Assembly (NCBI RefSeq): GCF_014208105.1
Contig: NZ_JACHMQ010000001.1
Coordinates: forward strand, 1,736,001 to 1,800,000
DNA length: 64,000 nt
Source: Actinomadura coerulea
Lineage (GTDB): Bacteria > Actinomycetota > Actinomycetes > Streptosporangiales > Streptosporangiaceae
Reading direction: 5' to 3'
Shown here piece after piece: positions 8,272-16,460 of this stretch. The notes under the pieces were generated by a model. That model was not told where the DNA came from, made no database searches, and saw nothing but the letters and a program-made list of their open reading frames with translations. Position numbers and translations under genes: made by a program. The number at the start of each line of letters is the position of its first letter. Position 1 is the first letter of the stretch.

Positions 8272-8337
8272 GATCGGCCGGGTGTCCCCCCGGCCGATCC
8301 CCCCGAGACCGGGCCCTTCGGCCCGCCTCCAGGAGGC
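8272..8337 (+). promoter_or_regulatory. Three stacked hairpins in the protease leader, the last one covering the ribosome site
   Basis: An 11-bp perfect stem (GATCGGCCGGG, 8272-8282, with CCCGGCCGATC, 8289-8299; 6-nt loop) is followed by a second stem (CGGGCC 8310-8315 with GGCCCG 8320-8325). A short hairpin GCCTC/GAGGC (8325-8337) then includes the AGGAGG ribosome site (8331-8336). The perfect stems in tandem suggest control of mRNA stability or translation of the metalloprotease. No ligand or family is recognised. Confidence 0.5.
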
Positions 8338-8341
8338 AATG

Positions 8342-11233
8342 GTGCCCAGGAAGCGCTGGACCACCGTGACCGCTCTGGCGGCCACCGGAACACTCCTCAC
8401 CGCCGCCCTCGCGGTTCCCGGACGGGCCGAACCGCCACCTCCCCGCCCGCGCCCGCCGGGAGAGGGCACCGAACCGGCCGACAAGGACGCCCGGCCGGGG
8501 CGGCTGGCCCCGACGAGCCGCCAGGTGGGCGCCGCCCGCGGCGTGACCGTGCGGTGGAACGGGCTCGGCACCCCCGCCTCGGTGACCGATGCCGAGCCCC
8601 TGGCCGGCGGGCTGCCCGGGGATCCGGAGAAGGCCGCCCGCGCGTACCTGGCCGGGCACCGGGACCTGTTCGGCCTCGACGCCGCCGCCGTCGGCGCCCT
8701 GGAGAAGGTCGCCGTCAACCCGGTCGGCGGCGGCGCGGCCGTGCTGCTGCGCCAGCGGTTCGGCGGCCTTCCCGCCGGCTACGACGGGCTGGTGGCGGTG
8801 GGGGTGGCCGGCGGCGAGGTCGTCTCGGTCACCTCGACCCTCTCCCGGGACGGCGCCGCCCCGGCGCCCGCCGTGCTCTCCCCGAAGGACGCGGTGGCCG
8901 CGGCCGGGCGGGACGCGGGCATCTCCGCCTCGGCCGGCGACCCCCGCAAGGCGCGGCTCGTCGCGGTGCCCACGGCCGAGGGCGTCCGCAGCGCCTACCA
9001 GGTCACGCTGATGGACGCCTCCGGGGCGGAGCCGAAGGCCGTCACCTCCTACGTCGACGCCCGGACCGGCTCGGTGCTCGTCCGGGAGAACCTCGTCGAC
9101 CACGACAGCGACAACCCGCGCTGGGCGGTGTTCCCCGCGACCCCGTCCGGCGACTACTCCTCCCGCGACACCCGGGAGACCTGGTGCTTCGCGCCCGCGG
9201 CGGGGTGCCGCGCCGTCGGCGGCGACCCCTCCAGCGGACGGCCCTGGGACGTCGACCCCGCGACCGGCGCGCCCAGCGCGACGACCGTGGGCAACGCGGC
9301 GAGGTCGTACGAGAACCGCGCGAGCAGCGACCCCTTCACGGTGGGGACCCGCACCAGCGCGCCGAAGCCCGACCGGAACTACACCTACCCGTGGACCAAC
9401 CAGTGGCACACGGGCAAGTGCGACCCCGCGACGTTGGACAGCCCGCAGGAGGCGGACCTGGAAGCGGCCATGTCCAACCTGTTCGTCCAGCACAACCGGA
9501 TGCACGACTGGTCGTACCGGCTCGGGTTCACCGAGTCGGCCTGGAACATGCAGGCCGACAACGGTGAGCGCGGCGGGCTCGGCGGCGACCCCGAGCAGGG
9601 CAACGCGCAGGCCGGGGCGCGCTTCCCGACCGTCCGCGACAACGCCAACCAGATCACCCCGCCGGACGGGACGCCCGCCATCACCAACATGTACCTGTGG
9701 CAGCCGATCGCGGGCTCGTTCTACCCGCCGTGCGTCGACGGCGACTTCGACATGAGCGTCATCGGCCACGAGTACACCCACGCCATCTCCGGCCGCATGA
9801 TCGCCGGACCGGACGCCGGGTGGAGCGGGCCGCAGGCGGGCGCCATGAACGAGAGCACCTCCGACCTGTTCGCCATGGAGTACCTCAACGAGTACGGGCT
9901 GCGCCAGCCCGGCCGCACGCCGTACGTCATCGGCGGGTACGTCACCGGAGACCGGCGCGCCGGGATCCGCAACTACGACATGAGCCGGAGCCCGCTGAAC
10001 TACGCCGACCTCGGATACGACCTCGTGGGCACCCAGGTCCACGCCGACGGCGAGATCTGGACGGCCACCCAGTTCGACCTGCGCCAGGCGTTCGTCCGGA
10101 GGTACGGCGACGGCAGCGCCGCGTCGCAGCGCGGGTGCGCCGACGGGACGGTGCCGGTGGCGAAGTGCCCGGGCAACCGGCGCTGGGCGCAGCTGTCGTT
10201 CGACGCGCTGCTGCTCATGGCCGGCGGCGCGGTCAGCTACGTCGACCACCGCGACGCCCTGCTGGCCGCCGACACCCTCCGCTTCGGCGGCCGAAACCAC
10301 GAGATGATGTGGAAGGTCTTCGCCGAGCACGGCCTCGGGAAGGACGCCGCCAGCAACGGCCCGGCCGACGCCGACCCGGCGCCGAGCTTCGCCTCGCCCC
10401 TGTCGCGCAACGCCCAGGTCCGGCTCACGCCCCTCGGGGACGCCAAGGGCGGCAAGGTGCGCCTGTACGTGGGCGACTACGAGGCCCGCGCGGTCCCGGT
10501 CGCCGACACCGACCCGGCGACCCCGCTCGGCGACACCGTCGCGCTCACCCCGGGCCGGTACTCCTTCGTCGCGGTGGGCGCGGGCGTCGGGCACCGGAGG
10601 TTCACCGCCGCGATCGGCGCGTCGCAGCGGACCCTGCCGGTGGCGATGTCCCGCAACGAGGCCGCGGGCGCCAACGGCGCGACGGCGGCCGGCGACGGCG
10701 CGTCGCAGGCCGCGCTGCTGGACGAGACGGAGGCGACCAACTGGCAGTCGGTGACGGCTCCGGTCGCCGGACGCCAGGTCACCGTGGACCTGGCAGGCGA
10801 CCGCCCGGTCAGGGTCGGCCGGGTGCAGGTGAGCGCGCTGCTGCGGCCAGCGGTGGCGGGCGACCCGGAGGGCGCGGGCGGCACGCAGAACCGGTTCACG
10901 GCGCTGCGCGCCTTCCGGCTGCTGGCCTGCGACGCCTCCAAGGGGGACTGCGCTCAGAACGCCTCGTACCGCACCGTCTACACCAGCCCGTCCGACGCCT
11001 TCCCGGCCGACCGGCCGCGGCCCACGGCGCCCGACCTGATCATGCGCTCGTTCGACCTGCGGGACGTCACCGCGACGCACCTGCGCCTCGAGGTGGTCTC
11101 CAGCCAGTGCACCGGCGCGCCGGCCTACGCGGGGGAGCAGGACGCCGACCCGCGGTCGGCCACCGACTGCGGCACCGCGAGCCCGAGCGCGGGCATCGTG
11201 CGGACCGCCGAGCTCCAGGCGTTCGCCCGGTAG
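8342..11233 (+). CDS. Secreted M36 (fungalysin-type) zinc metalloprotease
   Basis: About 963 residues. The GTG at 8342 is chosen because AGGAGG (8331-8336) lies 5 nt upstream; the ATG at 8339 is too close. An N-terminal signal peptide (about residues 1-30) is followed by an FTP-like propeptide region. The catalytic domain has HEYTH (476-480) and the third zinc ligand in NESTSD (E504), as expected for M36. The C-terminal part (about residues 790-963) looks like a galactose-binding/F5-8C-type beta-sandwich (DETEATNWQSV...RPVRVGRVQVSAL) ending in a hydrophobic strand pattern. It degrades extracellular protein after removal of its propeptide. A strong terminator follows at 11246. Confidence 0.9.
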   Translation: MPRKRWTTVTALAATGTLLTAALAVPGRAEPPPPRPRPPGEGTEPADKDARPGRLAPTSRQVGAARGVTVRWNGLGTPASVTDAEPLAGGLPGDPEKAARAYLAGHRDLFGLDAAAVGALEKVAVNPVGGGAAVLLRQRFGGLPAGYDGLVAVGVAGGEVVSVTSTLSRDGAAPAPAVLSPKDAVAAAGRDAGISASAGDPRKARLVAVPTAEGVRSAYQVTLMDASGAEPKAVTSYVDARTGSVLVRENLVDHDSDNPRWAVFPATPSGDYSSRDTRETWCFAPAAGCRAVGGDPSSGRPWDVDPATGAPSATTVGNAARSYENRASSDPFTVGTRTSAPKPDRNYTYPWTNQWHTGKCDPATLDSPQEADLEAAMSNLFVQHNRMHDWSYRLGFTESAWNMQADNGERGGLGGDPEQGNAQAGARFPTVRDNANQITPPDGTPAITNMYLWQPIAGSFYPPCVDGDFDMSVIGHEYTHAISGRMIAGPDAGWSGPQAGAMNESTSDLFAMEYLNEYGLRQPGRTPYVIGGYVTGDRRAGIRNYDMSRSPLNYADLGYDLVGTQVHADGEIWTATQFDLRQAFVRRYGDGSAASQRGCADGTVPVAKCPGNRRWAQLSFDALLLMAGGAVSYVDHRDALLAADTLRFGGRNHEMMWKVFAEHGLGKDAASNGPADADPAPSFASPLSRNAQVRLTPLGDAKGGKVRLYVGDYEARAVPVADTDPATPLGDTVALTPGRYSFVAVGAGVGHRRFTAAIGASQRTLPVAMSRNEAAGANGATAAGDGASQAALLDETEATNWQSVTAPVAGRQVTVDLAGDRPVRVGRVQVSALLRPAVAGDPEGAGGTQNRFTALRAFRLLACDASKGDCAQNASYRTVYTSPSDAFPADRPRPTAPDLIMRSFDLRDVTATHLRLEVVSSQCTGAPAYAGEQDADPRSATDCGTASPSAGIVRTAELQAFAR

Positions 11234-11245
11234 GAGCGGCCGGGC

Positions 11246-11280
11246 GAGGCGGGGGGCGGCGAGCGTCCGCCCCCCGCCTC
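11246..11280 (+). terminator. Strong hairpin after the metalloprotease
   Basis: A perfect 14-bp stem, 11246-11259 with 11267-11280 and a 7-nt loop, starts 12 nt after the protease stop. It has no U-tract, as is common for high-GC actinomycete terminators. Confidence 0.75.
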
Positions 11281-11362
11281 GCCGTGTGCGGCGGGGGAGG
11301 CCCGCGGCTTTGCGATGCCTGCCAGGGGCTTGTCTCCGCGTGCCGGGACCCGACCGGTCCGG

Positions 11363-11410
11363 TTGACGGAGCGGGAGGGCGCCGCGATTTTCTAAAAGGA
11401 AGGTTTCCTT
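11363..11410 (+). promoter_or_regulatory. Promoter and operator of the LPMO gene
   Basis: A TTGACG -35-like box (11363-11368) is followed 17 nt on by a weak GATTTT -10, then by the inverted repeat AAGGAA-GGT-TTCCTT (11396-11410). An AGGAAA/TTTCCT palindrome placed just at or after the transcription start fits a repressor site controlling a polysaccharide-utilisation gene. The regulator is not identified. Confidence 0.5.
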
Positions 11411-11481
11411 AGAGTTAGCCTCCGGGCCGGCTCCCCTCCGCCTCCAGGTACGCCGTACCTCCCCCGCCAAGGAGAAGCAGG

Positions 11482-12074
11482 ATGCCAAGGAAGACCAGCC
11501 TCGCCGTGGCCGCCGCCGTGACCGCCGGGCTGCCGCTGGCGCTCGCCGTGCCGGCCTGGTCCCACGGGTACACCACCTCGCCCCCGAGCCGCAGCTACCT
11601 GTGCGGGACGCACCAGGTCCGCAACTGCGGCCAGATCCAGTGGGACCCCGACGGCGTCGAGGGCCCGAAGGGGTTCCCCAGCGCGGACCGGGCGACGGGA
11701 GGATCTGCGCCGGCGCCGACGGGCGCTGGGCGCCGCTCGACGACCAGCGCGGCGGTACCGGGTGGCCCGCGACGAGGGTGACCGCCGGCCAGTCGTTCGC
11801 CATCAGCTGGCAGTTCACCGCGGCGCACGCCACCACGTCCTTCCGCTACTTCCTCACCAAGGACGGGTGGGACGCCACCAGGCCGCTGACCCGGGACGCT
11901 CTGGAACTCACGCCGTTCCTCCAGCAGAACTACAACGGGCGGCCGCCCTCCGGCCAGACCACCCACACCGGGACGCTCCCGCAGAGGCACGGACGGCACC
12001 TCATGCTCGCCGTGTGGGACATCGCCGACACCGGCAACGCCTTCTACCAGTGCTCTGACCTCGACTTCGGCTGA
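11482..12074 (+). pseudogene. AA10 lytic polysaccharide monooxygenase (chitin-binding protein type), frameshifted
   Basis: The first frame gives a signal peptide and then the mature N-terminus His28 (HGYTTSPPSRSYLCG...), the first ligand of the LPMO copper histidine brace. From about 11684 the reading continues one frame over with GDGRICAGADGRWAPLDDQRGG, VTAGQSFAISWQFTAAHATTSFRYF (second brace histidine), LTKDGWDATRPLTR and AVWDIADTGNAFYQCSDLDF. Adding one base near 11684 would restore a single typical 197-residue AA10 protein (SA-GPGDGRICAG). As read, the product stops at 11781 after 99 residues. Either a recent 1-nt deletion or a sequencing error; all other conserved residues are intact, which favours a young event. 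AA10 enzymes cleave chitin or cellulose oxidatively outside the cell. Confidence 0.85.
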
Positions 12075-12086
12075 CCCGCCCGCGGG

Positions 12087-12131
12087 CGGCCGGCCCGCGG
12101 CGGGCGCGCCTCCCCGCCCGCGGGCCGGCCG
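12087..12131 (+). terminator. Long GC hairpin after the LPMO gene
   Basis: A perfect 14-bp stem pairs 12087-12100 with 12118-12131, extended inward by further GC pairs with a bulge. It lies 12 nt after the LPMO stop. Confidence 0.7.
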
Positions 12132-12152
12132 GTGTTGTCACCGGGTAACACC
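12131..12152. promoter_or_regulatory. Putative autoregulatory operator of the TetR gene
   Basis: Inverted arms GGTGTT (12131-12136) and AACACC (12147-12152) lie 18 nt before the TetR start, overlapping a GGATAC-like -10 region. The position is typical of TetR self-repression. Confidence 0.45.
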
Positions 12153-12170
12153 CCCGGATACCGTGCTGTC

Positions 12171-12821
12171 ATGACGAGTGCGGCGGGCCGGCCCGGACCA
12201 CGGCGCGACCCCGGCCGCCGCCGCGCCCTGCTGGAGGCGGCCGACCGGGTCATCCAGCGCGAGGGGCCCGAGGCGTCCATGGCCGCGATCGCCGCGGAGG
12301 CGGGGATCAGCAAGCCGATCCTGTACCGCCACTTCGGCGACAAGAGCGGCCTCTACCAGGCGCTGGCCGAGCGGCACACGCGCAAGCTGATCGAGGGCAT
12401 CCGGGACGAGTTCTCCCGCGGCGACCCGATCCGCGACCGCACCCGCACCACCATCGACACCTACCTGGCGACGATCTCCAAGAACCTCAACCTCTACCGG
12501 TTCCTCATGCACCGGGCGAGCGCCGAGGACACGGCCACCCACAGCGCGATGAGCACCATGATCCGGGACGTGAGCCGGGAGCTGGCCGAGGTGATGATCG
12601 CCGAGGGGGAGATGGCGGACCGCACCCGCGCCTACGTGTGGGGGCACGCGATCGTCGGCATGGTGCAGACGGCCGGCGACTGGTGGCTGGACCACGCCGA
12701 CGACGTGCCGCGCGAGGCCGTCGTCGACGGCCTCGTCGACCTCGTCCTCGGCGGGCTGCCCGCCGCCGCGTCCGAAGCCCGCGGTCTCCGGCCGCCCGAC
12801 GACCCGCGACCCCCGAGGTGA
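12171..12821 (+). CDS. TetR-family transcriptional regulator
   Basis: 216 residues from the ATG at 12171; an in-frame upstream extension falls in the operator region and is unlikely. The N-terminal HTH (LLEAADRVIQREGPEASMAAIAAEAGISKPILYRHFGDKSGLYQAL) is canonical TetR. The C-terminal ligand domain (about residues 75-200) is helical with a WGHAIVGMVQTAGDWWLD segment. Its stop overlaps the start of a cupin gene (GTGA), so the two are co-transcribed. The ligand is unknown. A palindrome just upstream suggests autoregulation. Confidence 0.88.
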   Translation: MTSAAGRPGPRRDPGRRRALLEAADRVIQREGPEASMAAIAAEAGISKPILYRHFGDKSGLYQALAERHTRKLIEGIRDEFSRGDPIRDRTRTTIDTYLATISKNLNLYRFLMHRASAEDTATHSAMSTMIRDVSRELAEVMIAEGEMADRTRAYVWGHAIVGMVQTAGDWWLDHADDVPREAVVDGLVDLVLGGLPAAASEARGLRPPDDPRPPR

Positions 12822-13237
12822 CCGTGCAGACCGACGTGCCGACCGGCGCGCAGACCAGCGCGCAGACCCAGGCCCGCGGCGGCCCGCGGCCCGAGCCGGC
12901 CGTGCGGACCGAGCGGCGGCCCTGGGGGCGCTTCGAGCGCTTCACCCTCAACGAGCCGTCCACCGTGAAGATCATTCATGTGGAGCCGGGGCAGCGGCTC
13001 AGCCTGCAGCGGCACCGCGACCGCGACGAGCTGTGGGTCGCGCTCGACCCCGGCGCGGTGTTCGAGGTGGCCGGGCGCCGCATCCTCCCGGAGGTGGGGG
13101 AGCGGGTCCTGATCCGCGCCGGCGACGCCCACCGGCTCGGCTCCGACGGCCCGGCCGTGCGCGTCATGGAGATCGCCTTCGGCCGGTTCGACGAGGACGA
13201 CATCGAGCGCATCGAGGACGCCTACGGCCGCGCCTGA
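12818..13237 (+). CDS. Cupin protein related to the C-terminal domain of type II mannose-6-phosphate isomerase
   Basis: 139 residues. The GTG at 12818 overlaps the TetR stop, and GTG 12824 is an alternative. After a Thr/Gln-rich leader, the domain reads RPWGRFERFTLNEPSTVKIIHVEPGQRLSLQRHRDRDELWVAL and EVGERVLIRAGDAHRLGS. This is the single beta-barrel seen at the C-terminus of bifunctional ManC/PMI type II proteins, with the QRHRDRDELW metal-binding stretch. Stand-alone versions are common in actinomycetes and have presumed isomerase or sugar-binding roles. Its end overlaps the convergent ABC ATPase gene by 16 nt. Confidence 0.75.
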   Translation: MTVQTDVPTGAQTSAQTQARGGPRPEPAVRTERRPWGRFERFTLNEPSTVKIIHVEPGQRLSLQRHRDRDELWVALDPGAVFEVAGRRILPEVGERVLIRAGDAHRLGSDGPAVRVMEIAFGRFDEDDIERIEDAYGRA

Positions 13238-14292
13238 CCCCCGCGGGCGCCGTCGTCCGGCGCCCGTCCCCCCGCGGGCGGGGCCGTCGTCCCGGCGCCG
13301 TCGGCGAAGTGGCAGGCCACCGCCTGGGGCAGCCCGTCCCGCGGGACGAGCGCCGGCGTCTCCCGCTCGCAGACGTCGGCGGCCATGTAGCAGCGGGTCC
13401 GGAACCGGCACCCGCCGGGCGGCTCGGCCGGCGACGGCACCTCCCCGCGCAGCACGATCTCCCCCGCGTCGTCGCCGGGCCGGTCGTGGACGGACGGCGC
13501 CGCCGACAGCAGCGCCCGCGTGTAGGGGTGCTGCGGGTCCCCGAACACCTCGGCGGCCGGCCCCTGCTCCACGATCGTGCCCAGGTACATGACGGCGACG
13601 TCGTGGGCGATGTGCCGGACGACGTCCAGGTCGTGGGAGATGAACAGGTACGCCACGCCCAGCTCGGACTGCAGGTCGGCCAGCAGGTTGAGGATCTGCG
13701 CGCGGACCGACACGTCCAGCGCGGACACCGCCTCGTCGCACACCAGCAGCTTCGGCCGCAGCGCCAGGGCGCGCGCGATCGCGACGCGCTGGCACTGGCC
13801 GCCCGACAGCTGGTGCAGGTGCCGGGGGCCGTGCTCGGGGCCGAGGCCCACGAGGTCGAGGAGCCGGGCCACCTCGGCGTCCTCCCGGTCGCGCGGCACG
13901 ATCCCCGGATGGACGCGCCAGCCCTCGGCGACGACGTCGGCGACGGTCATCCTCGGGTTCAGCGACGTGTAGGGGTCCTGGAACACCATCTGCAGGTCGC
14001 GGCTCATGCGGCGGCGCCGGCGGGGCGGGACGGACGCCAGGTCCGCGCCCGCGAACTCGATCGACCCCGCGAACGCGGGGCGCAGCCCCACCACGGCCCG
14101 CGCGAGCGTCGACTTGCCGCAGCCCGACTCGCCGACGACGCCGAGCGTCCGCCCGGCCCGCACGGTCAGGTCGAGCCCGGCGACGACGGGCACCCGCCGC
14201 CGCCCGAACCCGTGGCGGCCGGGGCGCTCGTACCCCGCCTCCAGGCCGCTGACCCTGAGCACGACCTCGGTGTCCTGCGCGGTGGCCGTCAT
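13222..14292 (-). CDS. Oligopeptide/dipeptide ABC transporter ATPase (DppF/OppF-like)
   Basis: 356 residues from the ATG at 14292, which overlaps the upstream ATPase stop as ATGA. It has Walker A GESGCGKSTLARA, Q-loop MVFQDPYTSLNPRMTV, signature LSGGQCQRVAIARAL, Walker B LLVCDEAVSALD, H-loop SHDLDVVRHIA and the C-terminal oligopeptide-ABC extension (CRFRTRCYMAADVCERETPAL, with the clustered cysteines typical of DppF/OppF). It powers import through the two permeases encoded upstream. Last gene of the long minus-strand operon. Confidence 0.9.
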   Translation of the reverse strand: MTATAQDTEVVLRVSGLEAGYERPGRHGFGRRRVPVVAGLDLTVRAGRTLGVVGESGCGKSTLARAVVGLRPAFAGSIEFAGADLASVPPRRRRRMSRDLQMVFQDPYTSLNPRMTVADVVAEGWRVHPGIVPRDREDAEVARLLDLVGLGPEHGPRHLHQLSGGQCQRVAIARALALRPKLLVCDEAVSALDVSVRAQILNLLADLQSELGVAYLFISHDLDVVRHIAHDVAVMYLGTIVEQGPAAEVFGDPQHPYTRALLSAAPSVHDRPGDDAGEIVLRGEVPSPAEPPGGCRFRTRCYMAADVCERETPALVPRDGLPQAVACHFADGAGTTAPPAGGRAPDDGARGGQARP

Positions 14293-15323
14293 CGGGGCTC
14301 CTCGCTGTGCTGGGAGGCGACGACCTCCGCGGAGTGGTGGCAGGCGACGGCGCGGTCGCCGTCCCCGGTGAGCGGCGGGTCCTCGGTGCGGCACCTGTCG
14401 GTCGCGAACGGGCAGCGCGGGTGGAACGCGCAGCCGCCGGGACGGTTCCGCGGGTCCGGCGGGACGCCGTCGATCGGCTTGAGGCGCCCGCCGGACCCGG
14501 CGTCCGGCATGGCCTCCAGCAGGCCGAGCGTGTACGGGTGGGCGGGACGCGTGTAGACGGCGTCCAGCGGGCCCCGCTCCACGATCCGTCCGGCGTACAT
14601 CACCGCGACGTCCTGCGCGACCCGCGCCACGACGCCGAGGTCGTGCGAGACCAGCAGCGTCGCGAGGTCCGCCTCGCGCTGCCGCCGTGCCAGCAGCCGC
14701 AGGATCTGCGCCTGCACCGTGACGTCGAGCGCGGTGGTGGGCTCGTCGGCGAGCAGCACCGACGGGCCCAGCGCCAGCGCCATCGCGATCACGGCGCGCT
14801 GCCGCATGCCGCCGGAGAACTCGTGCGGGTGGTCGCCGTAGCGTGACTCGGCACCGGCGATGCCGACCTCGCGCATCAGCGCGACCGCCCGCTCCCGGGC
14901 CTCCCGCCGGCCGAGGCCGAGGCGCCGCCGGAAGGGCTCGGCGATCTGCGGGCCGACGGCGAAGCCGGGGTTCAGCGCCGCCATCGGATCCTGGAAGATC
15001 ATCGCGACGCGGCTGCCGCGGGTCTCGCGCCAGCGCCGGGCCGAGAAGCCGCCCGTGTCCTCGCCGTCCAGGACGACGGCGCCGGAGGTGACGCGCGCGC
15101 CGGGCGGCAGCAGCCCGATGAGGGCGAGGGAGGTCAGGCTCTTGCCGCTGCCCGACTCGCCGACCAGGGCGAGGACGCGGCCGCGCCGCAGCCGCAGGTC
15201 GACGCCCCGCACGACCGGCGTGACGTGCCGGCCGGAGCGGAACCCGATGTGCACGTCGCGCAGCTCCGCGGCCACGTCCCCGGACGCCGGGGCGTGCGCG
15301 TGATCGACGGCTTGAACGGTCAT
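14289..15323 (-). CDS. Oligopeptide/dipeptide ABC transporter ATPase (DppD/OppD-like)
   Basis: 344 residues. The ATG at 15323 has a GGAGG ribosome site 5 nt upstream and is preferred over the TTG at 15335. Walker A GESGSGKSLTSLALIG, Q-loop MIFQDPMAALNPGFAV, signature FSGGMRQRAVIAMAL, Walker B VLLADEPTTALD, H-loop SHDLGVVARVA, and the C-terminal cysteine motif CAFHPRCPFATDRCRTEDPPL. It pairs with the DppF-like ATPase and lies 25 nt after the permease gene. Confidence 0.9.
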   Translation of the reverse strand: MTVQAVDHAHAPASGDVAAELRDVHIGFRSGRHVTPVVRGVDLRLRRGRVLALVGESGSGKSLTSLALIGLLPPGARVTSGAVVLDGEDTGGFSARRWRETRGSRVAMIFQDPMAALNPGFAVGPQIAEPFRRRLGLGRREARERAVALMREVGIAGAESRYGDHPHEFSGGMRQRAVIAMALALGPSVLLADEPTTALDVTVQAQILRLLARRQREADLATLLVSHDLGVVARVAQDVAVMYAGRIVERGPLDAVYTRPAHPYTLGLLEAMPDAGSGGRLKPIDGVPPDPRNRPGGCAFHPRCPFATDRCRTEDPPLTGDGDRAVACHHSAEVVASQHSEEPR

Positions 15324-15348
15324 GTGCGCCTCCAAGGGATGTGCGCCA

Positions 15349-16227
15349 TCAGATCTGCGAGCGCGGGTCGGACAGGTCGCGGAAGGCGTCGCCCACGAGG
15401 CCGACGCCGGTGACGACGGCGGCCAGCGCGATCGCCGGCATCGTGGAGATCCACCACGCCGAGCCGAGGTAGTCGCGGCCCGCCGAGACGGTCGCGCCCC
15501 ACGACGCCTGGTCCGGCGGGATGCCGAGGCCGAGGAAGCTCAGCGACGCCTCCGCCACCATGACCAGGCCGATCTGCACGGTCGCGGCGACCAGCAGCGG
15601 CTGCCAGCACGACGGCAGCACGTGCCGGAACAGGATCCGCGCGTGCCCCGCGCCGAGCACCCGCGCCGAGTCGACGAACTCCAGGTCCCGGGTCGCGAGC
15701 GCGGACGCCCGCACCACCCGGGCGAAGATCACCCAGCGGGTCACCGCCAGCGTGATGACGATGTTGGTGACGCTCGGGCCGAGGACGCCCGCGATGAGGA
15801 TGGCGAGCAGGATCGACGGGAACGCCAGCTGCACGTCCCCGAACCGGGACAGGACGGCGTCGGTCCAGCCGCCGAAGTAGCCGGACACGAGCCCCGCCAC
15901 CAGTCCCGCGGCGCCGCCGATGAGCACGGTGGCGGCGCCGACCAGCAGTGACACGCGGCTTCCGGCGAGCAGCGCCGACAGCATGTCGCGCCCGACCTGG
16001 TCGGTGCCGAGCCAGGCGACCGACCCGTCCCCGAGCCGGGCCCCCGGCGCCAGCAGCCGGTGCGGCAGGTCCGTCGCGGCCGGGTCGTAGGGCATCAGCA
16101 GCGGCCCGAACACGGCCGCCAGGACGAACAGCCCGACGACTGCGAGGCCCGCCCACGCCCGCGCGGGCAGCCTCCTGCGCCGCCGGGCCGCGGGGACCGC
16201 GACCGCGGCGGGAGCGATGGCACTCAT
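15349..16227 (-). CDS. Oligopeptide/dipeptide ABC permease (DppC/OppC-like)
   Basis: 292 residues. The start is ATG 16227, preceded by GGAGGA; a longer open frame upstream only reads the tandem repeat. It has a short N-terminal Arg-rich segment, a first TM helix (AGLAVVGLFVLAAVFGPLL), LGTDQVGRDMLSALLAGSRVSL typical of DppC, and five more TM segments with the EAA loop SARVLGAGHARILFRHVLPSCWQPLLV. It forms the membrane pore with the DppB-like protein. The start codon overlaps the stop of the repeat-encoded ORF (ATGA), so it may be translationally coupled to it. Confidence 0.9.
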   Translation of the reverse strand: MSAIAPAAVAVPAARRRRRLPARAWAGLAVVGLFVLAAVFGPLLMPYDPAATDLPHRLLAPGARLGDGSVAWLGTDQVGRDMLSALLAGSRVSLLVGAATVLIGGAAGLVAGLVSGYFGGWTDAVLSRFGDVQLAFPSILLAILIAGVLGPSVTNIVITLAVTRWVIFARVVRASALATRDLEFVDSARVLGAGHARILFRHVLPSCWQPLLVAATVQIGLVMVAEASLSFLGLGIPPDQASWGATVSAGRDYLGSAWWISTMPAIALAAVVTGVGLVGDAFRDLSDPRSQI

Positions 16228-16442
16228 GCTTCCTCCTTGTGGGGGACGATCCCCCACGCCCCCTGGTTCGCTGCGCTCATGCGTTCTCCGGGTGGGGGGG
16301 CGACCCCCCACGCCCCCTGGTTCGCTGCGCTCATGCGTTCTCCGGGTGGGGGGGCGACCCCCCACGCCCCCCGGTTCGCTGCGCTCATGCGTTCTCCGGG
16401 TGGGGGGGCGACCCCCCACACCCCCCGGTTCGCTGCGCTCAT
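16224..16442 (-). CDS. Repeat-encoded 72-residue ORF bridging the two permease genes
   Basis: Starting at ATG 16442, whose ATGA overlaps the DppB stop, the frame reads four near-identical 18-residue units of the form MSAANxGxWGVAPPPGER. It ends in GIVPHKEEA with a TGA that overlaps the DppC ATG. Each unit carries its own GGAGAACGC-ATG start signal. It may be a translated coupling relay that keeps ribosomes moving from dppB to dppC through a repeat insertion, or the repeats may simply be untranslated. No known protein family is recognised and there is no signal or TM segment. Confidence 0.4.
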   Translation of the reverse strand: MSAANRGVWGVAPPPGERMSAANRGAWGVAPPPGERMSAANQGAWGVAPPPGERMSAANQGAWGIVPHKEEA

Positions 16443-16460
16443 GCGTTCTCCGGAGTGAGT
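16224..16460. repeat. 54-bp intercistronic tandem repeat, four copies
   Basis: The anchor GGTTCGCTGCGCTCATGCG recurs at 16265, 16319, 16373 and 16427, an exact 54-nt period (18 codons). The copy nearest dppC is the most diverged. Each unit contains a GTGGGGGG/CCCCCCAC hairpin with a 4-nt loop and, on the minus strand, a GGAGAACGCATGA that mimics ribosome site plus start/stop overlap. There are no unique spacers, so it is not CRISPR. The unit matches the actual dppB stop context (CTCCGGAGAACGCATGA), so the repeat looks to have expanded from the original dppB-dppC junction. Confidence 0.9.

Noticed and set aside
11600..11800. Programmed ribosomal frameshift in the LPMO gene
   Set aside because: No slippery heptamer or downstream pseudoknot is visible, and LPMOs are not known to use frameshifting. 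A 1-nt deletion or sequencing error is simpler.
8039..11836. A 1265-codon open frame on the minus strand
   Set aside because: It is antisense to the M36 protease and LPMO genes. High GC removes stop codons from the opposite frame, and the translation is repetitive Arg/Gly/Val/His-rich with no motif.
16224..16460. Possible CRISPR array
   Set aside because: The units are contiguous and identical across the whole period; there are no unique spacers and no cas genes.
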